Shown here piece after piece: positions 18,972-26,791 of a stretch of 64,000 nucleotides of DNA; positions within the stretch are counted from its first letter, which is position 1, and each line of letters begins with the position of its first letter. Both the position numbers and the translations under genes were made by a program. The stretch is taken from positions 228,608 to 292,607 of the forward strand of contig NZ_CANMFS010000006.1 of assembly GCF_947497275.1 (NCBI RefSeq), written 5' to 3'. The DNA is from an uncultured Sulfitobacter sp. (GTDB taxonomy: Bacteria; Pseudomonadota; Alphaproteobacteria; Rhodobacterales; Rhodobacteraceae). Below the pieces are notes generated by a model. It was not told the origin of the DNA, ran no database searches, and saw only the letters and a list, made by a program, of their open reading frames with translations.

Positions 18972-20750
18972 TCAGACGACTTGCGCGCGCATGTCGGCGG
19001 CGTCGATACCCGCGACGGACACGGGTTTTTTCATGGCGTCACGGCGGAACGGCTCGCCCAGTTCCTGATTGATCATGGCCTCGATCAGCGTTGTTTTCCC
19101 GTGCTTCATCTGGTCCTCGATGGCAGTGTTCAACGCCTGCGTGAGTTCCTCCTGGGTGCGGGCAATGGCCCCTTGAAGGCCGCAGGCCTGCGCGATACCG
19201 GCATAGCTTACGTCATTATCCAGTTCGGTGCCAACGAAGTTGTCGTCGAACCAGAGCGTCGAGTTGCGCTTTTCCGCGCCCCACTGGTAATTGCGGAAAA
19301 CGATCTGGGTGATCGCGGGCCATTCGCCGCGACCGATCGCGGTCAATTCGTTCACCGCGATGCCAAAGGCACCGTCGCCGGCAAAGCCCACGACCGGCAT
19401 GTCGGGTTGGCCGATCTTCGCGCCGACGATGGCCGGAAGGCCGTAGCCGCAGGGGCCGAACAGGCCGGGTGCGAGGTATTTCCGGCCCGTGTCGAAGGAT
19501 GGATAGGCGTTGCCGATGGCACAGTTGTTGCCGATGTCGGAGGAGATTATGGCGTCGTGCGGCAGCGCGGACTGGATCGCGCGCCATGCCATGCGCGGGC
19601 TCATCCACTCGGGTTTGTCCTTGCGGGCACGTTCGTTCCAGTCGGTGCCGGGGTCGTCTTGTTCGTCGTTCATCGATGTCAGTTCTTGCGCCCAGGTTGA
19701 TTTTGTTTGGGCGATCAGCGCCTTGCGGTCGTTGCGGTCGGTGTCACCGGCGGACCCCGACAATTGTTCGGTAATCGCGGTGGCGACCTTGGCCGCATCG
19801 CCGACGATGCCGACGGTCACTTTCTTGGTCAGACCGATGCGGTCGGGGTTGATGTCGACCTGGATGATCTGCGCATCCGTTGGCCAATAGTCGATGCCGT
19901 AGCCGGGCAGCGTCGAGAACGGGTTGAGCCGGGTGCCGAGACACAAAACGACGTCGGCTTTGGATATCAGCTCCATCCCCGCCTTGGACCCGTTGTAGCC
20001 CAGCGGCCCGGCAAAAAGCGGATGCCCGCCGGGGAAGGCATCGTTGTGCTGGTACCCGACGCAGACCGGCGCATCGAGCCGTTCCGCAAGCACCCTGGAC
20101 GCGTCGATGCCGCCCTGCGCCAGCACCACGCCGGCACCGTTGAGGATGACCGGAAACTTTGCGTTCGACAGCATTTCGGCGGCGGCGGCAATCGCTTTCT
20201 CGCCGCCGCGCGGGCGTTCGAATTCGACGGTTTCGGGAATCTCGATGTCGATCACCTGTGTCCAGAAGTCGCGCGGCACGTTGATTTGCGCCGGTGCCGA
20301 GGTGCGTCTGGCTTGCATGATCACGCGGTTCAACGTCTCGGCAATGCGCGAGGGGTCGCGGACCTCTTCCTGATAAGCGACACAATCGGCGAACAGATTC
20401 ATCTGCTCCATCTCCTGAAATCCGCCCTGACCGATGGTCTTGTTCGCGGCCTGTGGCGTGACGAGCAACAGCGGCGTGTGGTTCCAGTAGGCGGTTTTCA
20501 CGGCGGTGACGAAATTGGTGATGCCGGGGCCGTTCTGTGCGATCATCATCGACATCTTGCCGGTGGCGCGGGTATAGCCATCGGCCATCATCCCGGCGGA
20601 TCCCTCGTGGGCGCAATCCCAGAACGTGATGCCTGCCTTGGGAAAGATATCCGAAATCGGCATCATCGCAGACCCGATGATCCCGAACGCGTGCTGGATG
20701 CCGTGGCGCTGCAGCGTTTTTACAAAAGCTTCTTCGGTTGTCATCTTCAT
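18972..20750 (-). CDS. xsc: Sulfoacetaldehyde acetyltransferase
   Basis: This 592-residue thiamine-diphosphate enzyme turns sulfoacetaldehyde and phosphate into acetyl phosphate and sulfite. It starts MKMTTEEAFVKTLQRHGI. The N-terminal Pyr domain shows FWDCAHEGSAGMMADGYTRATGK with the ThDP-activating Glu; the C-terminal PP domain shows VGFAGDGAFGIAVNELTAIGRGEWP with the metal-binding GDG. Length and sequence style match Xsc rather than acetolactate synthase. Downstream soeABC and upstream tauR place it in taurine dissimilation. Confidence 0.95.
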   Translation of the reverse strand: MKMTTEEAFVKTLQRHGIQHAFGIIGSAMMPISDIFPKAGITFWDCAHEGSAGMMADGYTRATGKMSMMIAQNGPGITNFVTAVKTAYWNHTPLLLVTPQAANKTIGQGGFQEMEQMNLFADCVAYQEEVRDPSRIAETLNRVIMQARRTSAPAQINVPRDFWTQVIDIEIPETVEFERPRGGEKAIAAAAEMLSNAKFPVILNGAGVVLAQGGIDASRVLAERLDAPVCVGYQHNDAFPGGHPLFAGPLGYNGSKAGMELISKADVVLCLGTRLNPFSTLPGYGIDYWPTDAQIIQVDINPDRIGLTKKVTVGIVGDAAKVATAITEQLSGSAGDTDRNDRKALIAQTKSTWAQELTSMNDEQDDPGTDWNERARKDKPEWMSPRMAWRAIQSALPHDAIISSDIGNNCAIGNAYPSFDTGRKYLAPGLFGPCGYGLPAIVGAKIGQPDMPVVGFAGDGAFGIAVNELTAIGRGEWPAITQIVFRNYQWGAEKRNSTLWFDDNFVGTELDNDVSYAGIAQACGLQGAIARTQEELTQALNTAIEDQMKHGKTTLIEAMINQELGEPFRRDAMKKPVSVAGIDAADMRAQVV

Positions 20751-20822
20751 GGCGCGCGATCCTTGATGGTGGAAAACTCGAATCCTGTCCTGCGACAGTC
20801 TAGTCGGACCCGCGCGGCAGGG

Positions 20823-20855
20823 TTAGGACCAGATTTTACGCCGGAATATGTCCAG
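20823..20855 (-). promoter_or_regulatory. Candidate TauR operator upstream of xsc
   Basis: Read on the minus strand, CTGGACATAT (20855-20846) and CTGGTCCTAA (20832-20823) form a direct repeat 23 bp apart. Both resemble CTGGACYTAA, which I recall as the TauR recognition sequence. The pair straddles the tauR stop codon and lies about 75 bp upstream of the xsc start. Confidence 0.5.
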
Positions 20856-22320
20856 CGCCGGTCATGAGATCGATCTCCTGTGCGACTTCGCTCAGCCCGT
20901 CCGCGATCCGGCTGACAGGGATTGAGGAATAGCCGAGGCGGTAGAAATTATGCGGTCGTTCAGCGCCTCCGAAGAACGAGCCGCCCGGCTCGATGAGGAC
21001 GCCGCGCGACTGCAGGCGGCGGGCGAGATCCTGTGTGTCGACATCATCGGGCGCGCGCATCCAGAAAGAGGAGCCGCCGTGCGCGCCCTGTCCGGCGATC
21101 TGCAAACCGAAGCGCGCGATGCTCTTCTCCATCATGCTGCACCGTTCATGCAGTGCGCTGCCGGTGCGCCGGATCAGCGCATCGTAGTGCCCCAGCGACA
21201 GAAAGTAGGCCGTTGTACGCTGGATATGGCCGGGAGGGTGGCGCAGCACCGACGCGCGCAGCGCGCGGGCCTCGCGGATGAATGGCTCCGACCCGACGAG
21301 GTAGCCCAGGCGCAGGCCGGGGAACAGTGACTTGGAAAAGCTGCCGACATAGATCACCCGCCCATCGGTATCGAGCGATTTGAGTGCCGGGGAGGGTGCG
21401 CGCAGGAAAGACGTTTCGAATTCATAGTCATCCTCGACGATCAGCGCGTCGATCTCGCGCGCGCGGTTCAGCAAGGCGCGGCGGCGCGCCATCGGCATGG
21501 TGGCGTTGGTCGGGCATTGGTGGCTGGGTGTGGTGAAAATAACGTCTGTGTCGGGTGGGATCGCCTCGGGCGGAATCCCGTCACGGTCCACGCGCACGGG
21601 TGTCACATGGCAGCGGGACTGGGTCAGGATGTCGCGCAGTGCCGGATAGCAGGGATCCTCCAGTGCGGCGCGGCGCCGCTGGGTCAGCAGGACCTGTGCC
21701 GTGAGCCAAAGCGCATTCTGCGCGCCGAGCGTGATGAGGATCTGTTCGGGGGCTGCGGTTATTCCGCGCCGGGGCAGGGTGTGACGGGCGATGAATTCGA
21801 TCAGGTTGGGGTCGTCCTGATCGTAGTAGTCGGTTGTCATCGCTGTGAAATCCCGCTGGCCCAGCGCCTGCAGGGCACACAAGCGCCAGTTTGCGTGATC
21901 GAAGAGCGATTGATCGGCCTGCCCGTAGACAAACGGATAGCGGTAGTGCGCCCAGTCCTGCGGTTTGCGCGGAGTTTCGCCACCGCTGAACCGCTGGCCG
22001 ATCGCGCGCGACCAATCGACCGCATCCGCGCTGTCGGGACGCGCGGCAAAAGCCGGCGTCTGGGGCGCATTCTGCGAAACGAAATATCCCGACCGCCCGC
22101 GCGAGGTAAGATAGTCATTGGCAAGCAGCTCGGTGTAGGCAATCGTCACGGTGATGCGACTGACGCCGAGATGTCGTGCCAGCTTGCGTGTCGAGGGCAG
22201 CTTCTCTGCGCGCTGAAAGCGGCCCGACAGAATGCCCTGAGCGATCATCTGCTGGATCTGCGATTGCAGGGTGCCTTGCGCGTCTGGCTGAAGGAAAAAT
22301 GTTTCTACGGGTAAGGCCAT
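20836..22320 (-). CDS. tauR: MocR-type transcriptional regulator of taurine catabolism
   Basis: The 494-residue protein combines an N-terminal GntR winged helix (about residues 15-80: QMIAQGILSGRF, LPSTRKLARHLGVSRITVTIAYTELLANDYL) with an aminotransferase-like domain. The PLP Lys is in VGSFSKSLFPGLRLGYLVG. This MocR/PdxR layout and its position between tpa and xsc identify TauR, the activator of taurine genes in Rhodobacter. In the family, PLP plus the amino ligand sets DNA binding. A CTGGACYTAA-like pair lies just upstream of its own start, so autoregulation is likely. Confidence 0.88.
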   Translation of the reverse strand: MALPVETFFLQPDAQGTLQSQIQQMIAQGILSGRFQRAEKLPSTRKLARHLGVSRITVTIAYTELLANDYLTSRGRSGYFVSQNAPQTPAFAARPDSADAVDWSRAIGQRFSGGETPRKPQDWAHYRYPFVYGQADQSLFDHANWRLCALQALGQRDFTAMTTDYYDQDDPNLIEFIARHTLPRRGITAAPEQILITLGAQNALWLTAQVLLTQRRRAALEDPCYPALRDILTQSRCHVTPVRVDRDGIPPEAIPPDTDVIFTTPSHQCPTNATMPMARRRALLNRAREIDALIVEDDYEFETSFLRAPSPALKSLDTDGRVIYVGSFSKSLFPGLRLGYLVGSEPFIREARALRASVLRHPPGHIQRTTAYFLSLGHYDALIRRTGSALHERCSMMEKSIARFGLQIAGQGAHGGSSFWMRAPDDVDTQDLARRLQSRGVLIEPGGSFFGGAERPHNFYRLGYSSIPVSRIADGLSEVAQEIDLMTGAGHIPA

Positions 22321-22335
22321 GCGCGGGACGATACA

Positions 22336-22367
22336 CTGGACCTATCGCAAAGCCAATCTGGACGTAG
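22336..22367 (+). promoter_or_regulatory. Candidate TauR operator upstream of tauR
   Basis: CTGGACCTAT (22336-22345) and CTGGACGTAG (22358-22367) are direct repeats 22 bp apart, starting 16 bp upstream of the tauR ATG. This is the clearest of the four pairs in the locus. Its orientation is opposite to tauR, which would suit autorepression. Confidence 0.6.
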
Positions 22368-22410
22368 ATGCCGATGAAATGGCGGTAGTCGGCTCTGCCG
22401 TCGGGTTGGC

Positions 22411-22442
22411 AAAAAAAAGGCCCTGCGGATGAACGCAGGGCC
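22411..22442 (-). terminator. Rho-independent terminator of the small lipoprotein gene
   Basis: On the minus strand GGCCCTGCG and CGCAGGGCC form a 9-bp stem with a short loop followed by eight Ts, 28 bp past the lipoprotein stop codon. It separates that gene from tauR. Confidence 0.85.
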
Positions 22443-22469
22443 GTCTTTCGGTGGGTCGTTCAGTCAGCT

Positions 22470-22727
22470 TCAGGGGCAGGCTGCTGTGTAACGCTGGCCC
22501 TGCGGGTTCTGGTACACACACTGGCCGCTTTGCGTGCGGCCGATGTAGTTGCCTGCCGCAGCACCTGCGGCACCACCGATCAACGCGCCAACAACTTTGT
22601 CGTCATCGCCGGATACGGCGGCACCCGTTGCGGCGCCCAATGCGGCACCGGTCAGTGCAGATTGACCGGGGGTGTCACATGCGGCCACCAGTCCGGCGAA
22701 CGGCAAAATCATGATAAGCTTTTTCAT
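22470..22727 (-). CDS. Small glycine-zipper lipoprotein
   Basis: The 85-residue protein starts MKKLIMILPFAGLVAACDT; the lipobox is LVAAC. Most of the mature part is a glycine/alanine zipper (GAALGAATGAAVSG, GALIGGAAGAAAGNYIG), then a short tail with two cysteines (GQCVYQNPQGQRYTAACP). It resembles the SlyB/osmotically inducible lipoprotein class, found in the outer membrane. The gene stands alone between tpa and tauR with its own terminator, so a role in taurine use is not implied. Confidence 0.8.
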   Translation of the reverse strand: MKKLIMILPFAGLVAACDTPGQSALTGAALGAATGAAVSGDDDKVVGALIGGAAGAAAGNYIGRTQSGQCVYQNPQGQRYTAACP

Positions 22728-22913
22728 TAATAGTCTCCTGTGTCTCTGCGCAGAACACCCAATTCCGGGAAAAGGTTCCAGCAATATTTACATTTAACCG
22801 ACAACGAAGCGGATTTGTGCCGTTCGTTGCGGCGATTTCCGGCGGCAAGACGCCGATCGCAACTTTGGTCCCGGCGCCTTGGATGGGCCAGAACGAGGGG
22901 CCGACCGGACCCG

Positions 22914-24305
22914 TCAGCCGAAAACGCGGCCCATCGCGCCATCGACGGCGGTGATGATCTGGTTGACGTCATCCTTCGTCATGATGAGGGAGGGAGAGAA
23001 GCACAGGGTGTTGTTCTTGCCCGGCAGCGACCGGTTGGTCGCGCCGATCATGACGCCCTGTTGCATGCAGTCGCCTACGACGGCCTGTATGAGGCGTTCG
23101 GTGACCGGCACTTTCGTGTCACGGTCTTCGACCAGTTCGGCACCCAGGAACAGACCCTTGCCGCGCACCTGTCCGATGACGCTGTATTTGTCCTGCAGCT
23201 CCAGCAGCTTGTCCGTCATGTACACGCCCATATCGAGGGTGTTTTGCAGCAGGTTTTCGCGTTCGATGATCCTCATGTTCTCTATCGCGGCGGCGGGACC
23301 GGCGGTGCAGCCGCCGAACGTCGAGATGTCACGGAAATAGTTCAGCGGATCGCTGGCGTCATCCTTGAACATGTCAAACACCGCTTCGGTGGTCACAAGG
23401 CAGGCGATGGCGGCGTAGCCGGATGCGACGCCCTTGGCCATCGTGACCATGTCGGGCTTGATGCCGTAGTGCTGATAGCCGAACCAAGTACCGGTACGGC
23501 CAAGGCCACAGACGACTTCGTCGATGTGCAGCAGGATATCGTACTGGTCGCAGATCTCGCGGATACGCTCCCAATAGCCATCGGGCGGCGTGATGACACC
23601 GCCGCCGGCGGTCACCGGTTCGAGGCACAGACTGCCCACGGTTTCGGGTCCTTCGGCGAGGATGATCCGCTCGATCTCGTTGGCCGCCCAGACGCCGTAG
23701 TTCTCGTCAGGCGCGCCGTCCTGTTCATGCTTGCGGTACTCCAGGCAATGCGGCACCCGCACGAAGCCGTCGGTGAACGGGCCGTATTGCGCGTTACGCT
23801 CGTCCTGTCCGCCTGCGGAGAGGCAGGCGATGGTGGTGCCGTGATAATCGCGGTCGCGGTAGAGGATCTTGTGCTTTTTGCCGCCGAAACGTTTATGGGC
23901 GATCTGGCGGACCATCTTGAAGCCTTTTTCGTTGGCTTCCGTTCCCGAATTGCAGAGATAGACGCGGCTCAGGCCCGGCATCTTGTCGATCAGCATCTCC
24001 GAGAACATCGCGCCGGGGATCGAGCCCGCGGACCCCGCGGAATAGTTCAGCTTGATCAGCTGGTCGCGTACCGCATTGGCAATCGATTCGCGTCCGTAGC
24101 CGACGTTCACCGTCCATACGCCGCCCGACACCGCATCGAGATACTCCGTGCCGTTCTGGTCCCAGATGCGCATTCCCTTGCCTTCGACGATGATGCGCGG
24201 ATCCGTTGTTTCATAGGGTTTATGCTGGCTCAGATGGTGCCAGACGTGGGCGCGATCGGCCTCGACGATGCGGGAGATGTCATTTTCGTTGAATGTACCG
24301 TCCAT
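22914..24305 (-). CDS. tpa: Taurine--pyruvate aminotransferase
   Basis: This 463-residue class III PLP aminotransferase moves the amino group of taurine to pyruvate, giving sulfoacetaldehyde and alanine. It starts MDGTFNENDISRIVEADRAHVWHH. The PLP-binding segments are NSGTEANEKGFKMVRQ and the HIDEVVCGLGRTG Asp; the Schiff-base Lys is in VTMAKGVASGYAAI. Context (tauA divergent, tauR and xsc downstream) supports Tpa over other omega-transaminases. A candidate TauR repeat pair lies about 95 bp upstream. Confidence 0.93.
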   Translation of the reverse strand: MDGTFNENDISRIVEADRAHVWHHLSQHKPYETTDPRIIVEGKGMRIWDQNGTEYLDAVSGGVWTVNVGYGRESIANAVRDQLIKLNYSAGSAGSIPGAMFSEMLIDKMPGLSRVYLCNSGTEANEKGFKMVRQIAHKRFGGKKHKILYRDRDYHGTTIACLSAGGQDERNAQYGPFTDGFVRVPHCLEYRKHEQDGAPDENYGVWAANEIERIILAEGPETVGSLCLEPVTAGGGVITPPDGYWERIREICDQYDILLHIDEVVCGLGRTGTWFGYQHYGIKPDMVTMAKGVASGYAAIACLVTTEAVFDMFKDDASDPLNYFRDISTFGGCTAGPAAAIENMRIIERENLLQNTLDMGVYMTDKLLELQDKYSVIGQVRGKGLFLGAELVEDRDTKVPVTERLIQAVVGDCMQQGVMIGATNRSLPGKNNTLCFSPSLIMTKDDVNQIITAVDGAMGRVFG

Positions 24306-24398
24306 GAGTGCGACCTTTCGATTGGGCTGGCAACGGGGGAAATCGGCGCGTACGTACTTGCGTCAATACCATACCAGACAGGAGAATTCCCGAATAAC

Positions 24399-24431
24399 AT
24401 AGGTCCAGAGCGCGTGGATGAGTAAGGCCAC
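24399..24431 (-). promoter_or_regulatory. Candidate TauR operator facing tpa
   Basis: On the minus strand GTGGCCTTAC (24431-24422) and CTGGACCTAT (24408-24399) are 23 bp apart. The second is identical to the first box at tauR; the first is degenerate (7 of 10 to CTGGACYTAA). Confidence 0.45.
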
Positions 24432-24533
24432 ATCTGCCCCCGCCCTGTCTGACGCGGTTTTCTTTGCGCCGCCGGACGACAGCGGACAGCGGGATTCCGC
24501 GGCGGATGGACCCGGCGCGCAGCCACGCATGAA

Positions 24534-24566
24534 CTGGACTCACCCGGGGCCGCAAACTGGTTATTT
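24534..24566 (+). promoter_or_regulatory. Weak candidate TauR operator facing tauA
   Basis: CTGGACTCAC (24534) and CTGGTTATTT (24557) are 23 bp apart in the tauA direction. Only the CTGG(AC) cores are conserved, so this is tentative. Its distance from tauA (about 300 bp) is long for an activator site. Confidence 0.3.
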
Positions 24567-24868
24567 GTTTTAGGTGGGCAGCGGTCAGAGTGGCGCAGAC
24601 TTGGGAGTGGGGGAGCGTGTGCGTATTTCTTAGGCGCGCCCGAGAACGGCAGAGAGGGTCGGTGCGCGTGCCAAATCCCTATTTTGAAAAAGGAAACAGA
24701 GGGATGTGGCCGCATTCAAAGCCGGGTACCAATCGAAATTAAGTTGCAAGTGCCCGGACCATCACTAGGATGATGACGTCAGTTGCGGTATCTGCACCAC
24801 GTTCCTGCGCTTTGGCAAAAGCCCTGCCGGAAAAGCGGGGAAAAAAAATGAAACTGGGAGAAATGAAC

Positions 24869-25876
24869 ATGATGAAGAAAACAGTGAGCGCATGTGTCGC
24901 CGGTGCCGTGATGTCCATCACGGGTGCTGCCGCGTTTGCCGAAAGCCACGGCGAAATCACCGTCGCTTATTTTCTCGAATGGCCGATGCCGTTCCAATAC
25001 GCCAAGGAGACGGGCGCCTACGAAGAGGCGCTTGGGAAGACGGTCAATTGGGTCAGCTTTGACAGCGGCGTGGCGATGTCCGCCGCCATGGCGTCGGGTG
25101 ATGTGCAGATCGCGATCAGCCAGGGTGTGCCGCCCTTTGTGGTCGCCACGTCGGGCGGGCAGGACATCCAGATGGTCGATGTCGCCGTCTCCTACTCCGA
25201 GAACGACAACTGCGTTGTTTCTTCAAATCTCGAAATCGACAAGGACTCCGCTTCGGAACTGGCGGGCAAGAAGGTGGCGGTGCCGCTGGGTACGGCTGCG
25301 CATTACAACTTTCTCAAGCAGATGGATCACTTTGGCGTAGATGTGGCCAGCATGTCCGTTGTTGACATGGCGCCTGCCGAAGGTGCAGCCGCGCTGAGCC
25401 AGGGTGCGGTCGACATGGCCTGTGGCTGGGGCGGCGCGCTGCGTCGCATGAAGGAATCGGGGAATATCCTGCTGACCGGTGCGGAGAAGGAAGAGCTGGG
25501 CATTCTGGTGTTCGATGTGACATCCGCGCCTGCGTCCTACATCGCCGAAAACGGTGAAGAGCTGGCGACGTTCCTCAAGGTGACGGCGGATGCCAACGCG
25601 ATGTGGAACGCCGGTGGCGCGGATGCTGAAAAAATGCTGCCGGTGATCGCCAAGGATGCCGGCATGGACGAAGCTGCGACAGCCGAGACGCTGGCCAACT
25701 TTGCGTTCCCGTCCGTCGAAGAGCAGCTGAGCGCGAAATGGTTCGGTGGCGGCAGCCAGACCTTCATGGGCGGTGTGGCTGAGGTCTTCCTTGACAGCGG
25801 GTCCATCGACAAGGCGCTCGACGATTATTCCGGCACCGTGAACACCGGTCCGCTGGCAGCCGCGAAAGACATGTAA
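24869..25876 (+). CDS. tauA: Taurine ABC transporter substrate-binding protein
   Basis: The 335-residue periplasmic protein has the signal peptide MMKKTVSACVAGAVMSITG ending near AAAFA. The mature part begins ESHGEITVAYFLEWPMPFQYAKE, typical of the NitT/TauT family. Other family segments are SGDVQIAISQGVPPFVVATS and GKKVAVPLGTAAHYNFL. I chose the ATG at 24869 because GGGAG at 24856-24860 is 8 nt from it; in-frame ATGs also lie at 24848 and 24863. It heads tauABC, divergent from tpa. Confidence 0.92.
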   Translation: MMKKTVSACVAGAVMSITGAAAFAESHGEITVAYFLEWPMPFQYAKETGAYEEALGKTVNWVSFDSGVAMSAAMASGDVQIAISQGVPPFVVATSGGQDIQMVDVAVSYSENDNCVVSSNLEIDKDSASELAGKKVAVPLGTAAHYNFLKQMDHFGVDVASMSVVDMAPAEGAAALSQGAVDMACGWGGALRRMKESGNILLTGAEKEELGILVFDVTSAPASYIAENGEELATFLKVTADANAMWNAGGADAEKMLPVIAKDAGMDEAATAETLANFAFPSVEEQLSAKWFGGGSQTFMGGVAEVFLDSGSIDKALDDYSGTVNTGPLAAAKDM

Positions 25877-25984
25877 GATCAAGCGACCCGGTCCGGCGCA
25901 TGTGGTGTGCGCCGGACCTTTTGCAGACGAGGCGGGGCCAACCCTGCCCGACAGGTCCGGGATTACGGACCAGAAAGCGGGGAC

Positions 25985-26791
25985 ATGTCAGGACTTTCCA
26001 TCAAGAATCTATCCATGCGTTTCGATTTGCCGAACGGGGGGGCCGTGCAGGCGTTGCAGGACGTTTCGATCGATCTCAAGGCGGGGGAGTTGCTGAGTAT
26101 TCTGGGGCCTTCGGGCTGTGGCAAGACCACCCTTCTGAACATTGTCGCGGGCTTTCTGGCTCCGACCGAAGGCGAGATGACGTTGAACGGGCACACGATC
26201 AAAGGGCCCGATGCCGAACGCGGCATGGTGTTCCAGCAAGGTGCCTTGTTCGAATGGATGAGCGTGCGCGAGAACGTAGGATTCGGCCCCTCGATGAAGG
26301 GAATGGCGAAGAACGACAAGGCGGAGATCGTCAATCATCTGCTTGATGTCGTGGGGCTTCAGGATTTCAAGGAAAAGGCGGTGTACGAATTGTCGGGCGG
26401 GATGCAGCAGCGGGTGGCGCTGGCGCGTTGTCTGGCCAACGATCCCGATGTGATCCTGATGGACGAGCCTCTGGGCGCGCTGGATGCGCTGACCCGCGAA
26501 AAGATGCAGTCGCTGGTGCTCAAGCTGTGGAAAGAAACCGGCAAGACGATTATCCTGATCACTCACTCCGTCGAAGAGGCGCTGTTGTTGGGGGAGCGGT
26601 TGATCGTGATGGCACCGCGTCCGGGGCGGATCCACACCGAATACCGGCTGCCGTTCGCCGAAGCCGGCGTGGGTGCGGATCTGCGCGAGGTCAAGAAGCA
26701 TCCGGAATTCGCTCCGAAACGCGAGGAGATTCTGTCGATGATCTGGGACATGGAAGAAGAGATCATGGGTCGCTCGGAGGCGAGCGCATGA
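25985..26791 (+). CDS. tauB: Taurine ABC transporter ATP-binding protein
   Basis: A 268-residue ATPase of the NitT/TauT ABC family. Walker A is GPSGCGKTTLL, the signature is LSGGMQQRVALARCLA, Walker B is VILMDEPLGALDA, and the switch His is in ILITHSVEEALLL. It powers TauC on the inner side of the membrane. The stop overlaps the tauC start (ATGA). Confidence 0.93.
   Translation: MSGLSIKNLSMRFDLPNGGAVQALQDVSIDLKAGELLSILGPSGCGKTTLLNIVAGFLAPTEGEMTLNGHTIKGPDAERGMVFQQGALFEWMSVRENVGFGPSMKGMAKNDKAEIVNHLLDVVGLQDFKEKAVYELSGGMQQRVALARCLANDPDVILMDEPLGALDALTREKMQSLVLKLWKETGKTIILITHSVEEALLLGERLIVMAPRPGRIHTEYRLPFAEAGVGADLREVKKHPEFAPKREEILSMIWDMEEEIMGRSEASA

Larger units (their letters stand above)
24306..24868. 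other. 563-bp divergent regulatory region between tpa and tauA
   Basis: I see no gene here. It holds two candidate TauR repeat pairs, one facing tpa and one facing tauA, which are listed separately. The part next to tauA (about 24,670-24,860) is purine- and A-rich, including runs of A just before the ribosome-binding site GGGAG at 24856-24860. Confidence 0.6.

Noticed and set aside
22740..24425. A 561-residue open frame antisense to tpa
   Set aside because: Shadow frame; tpa is complete and motif-supported on the minus strand.
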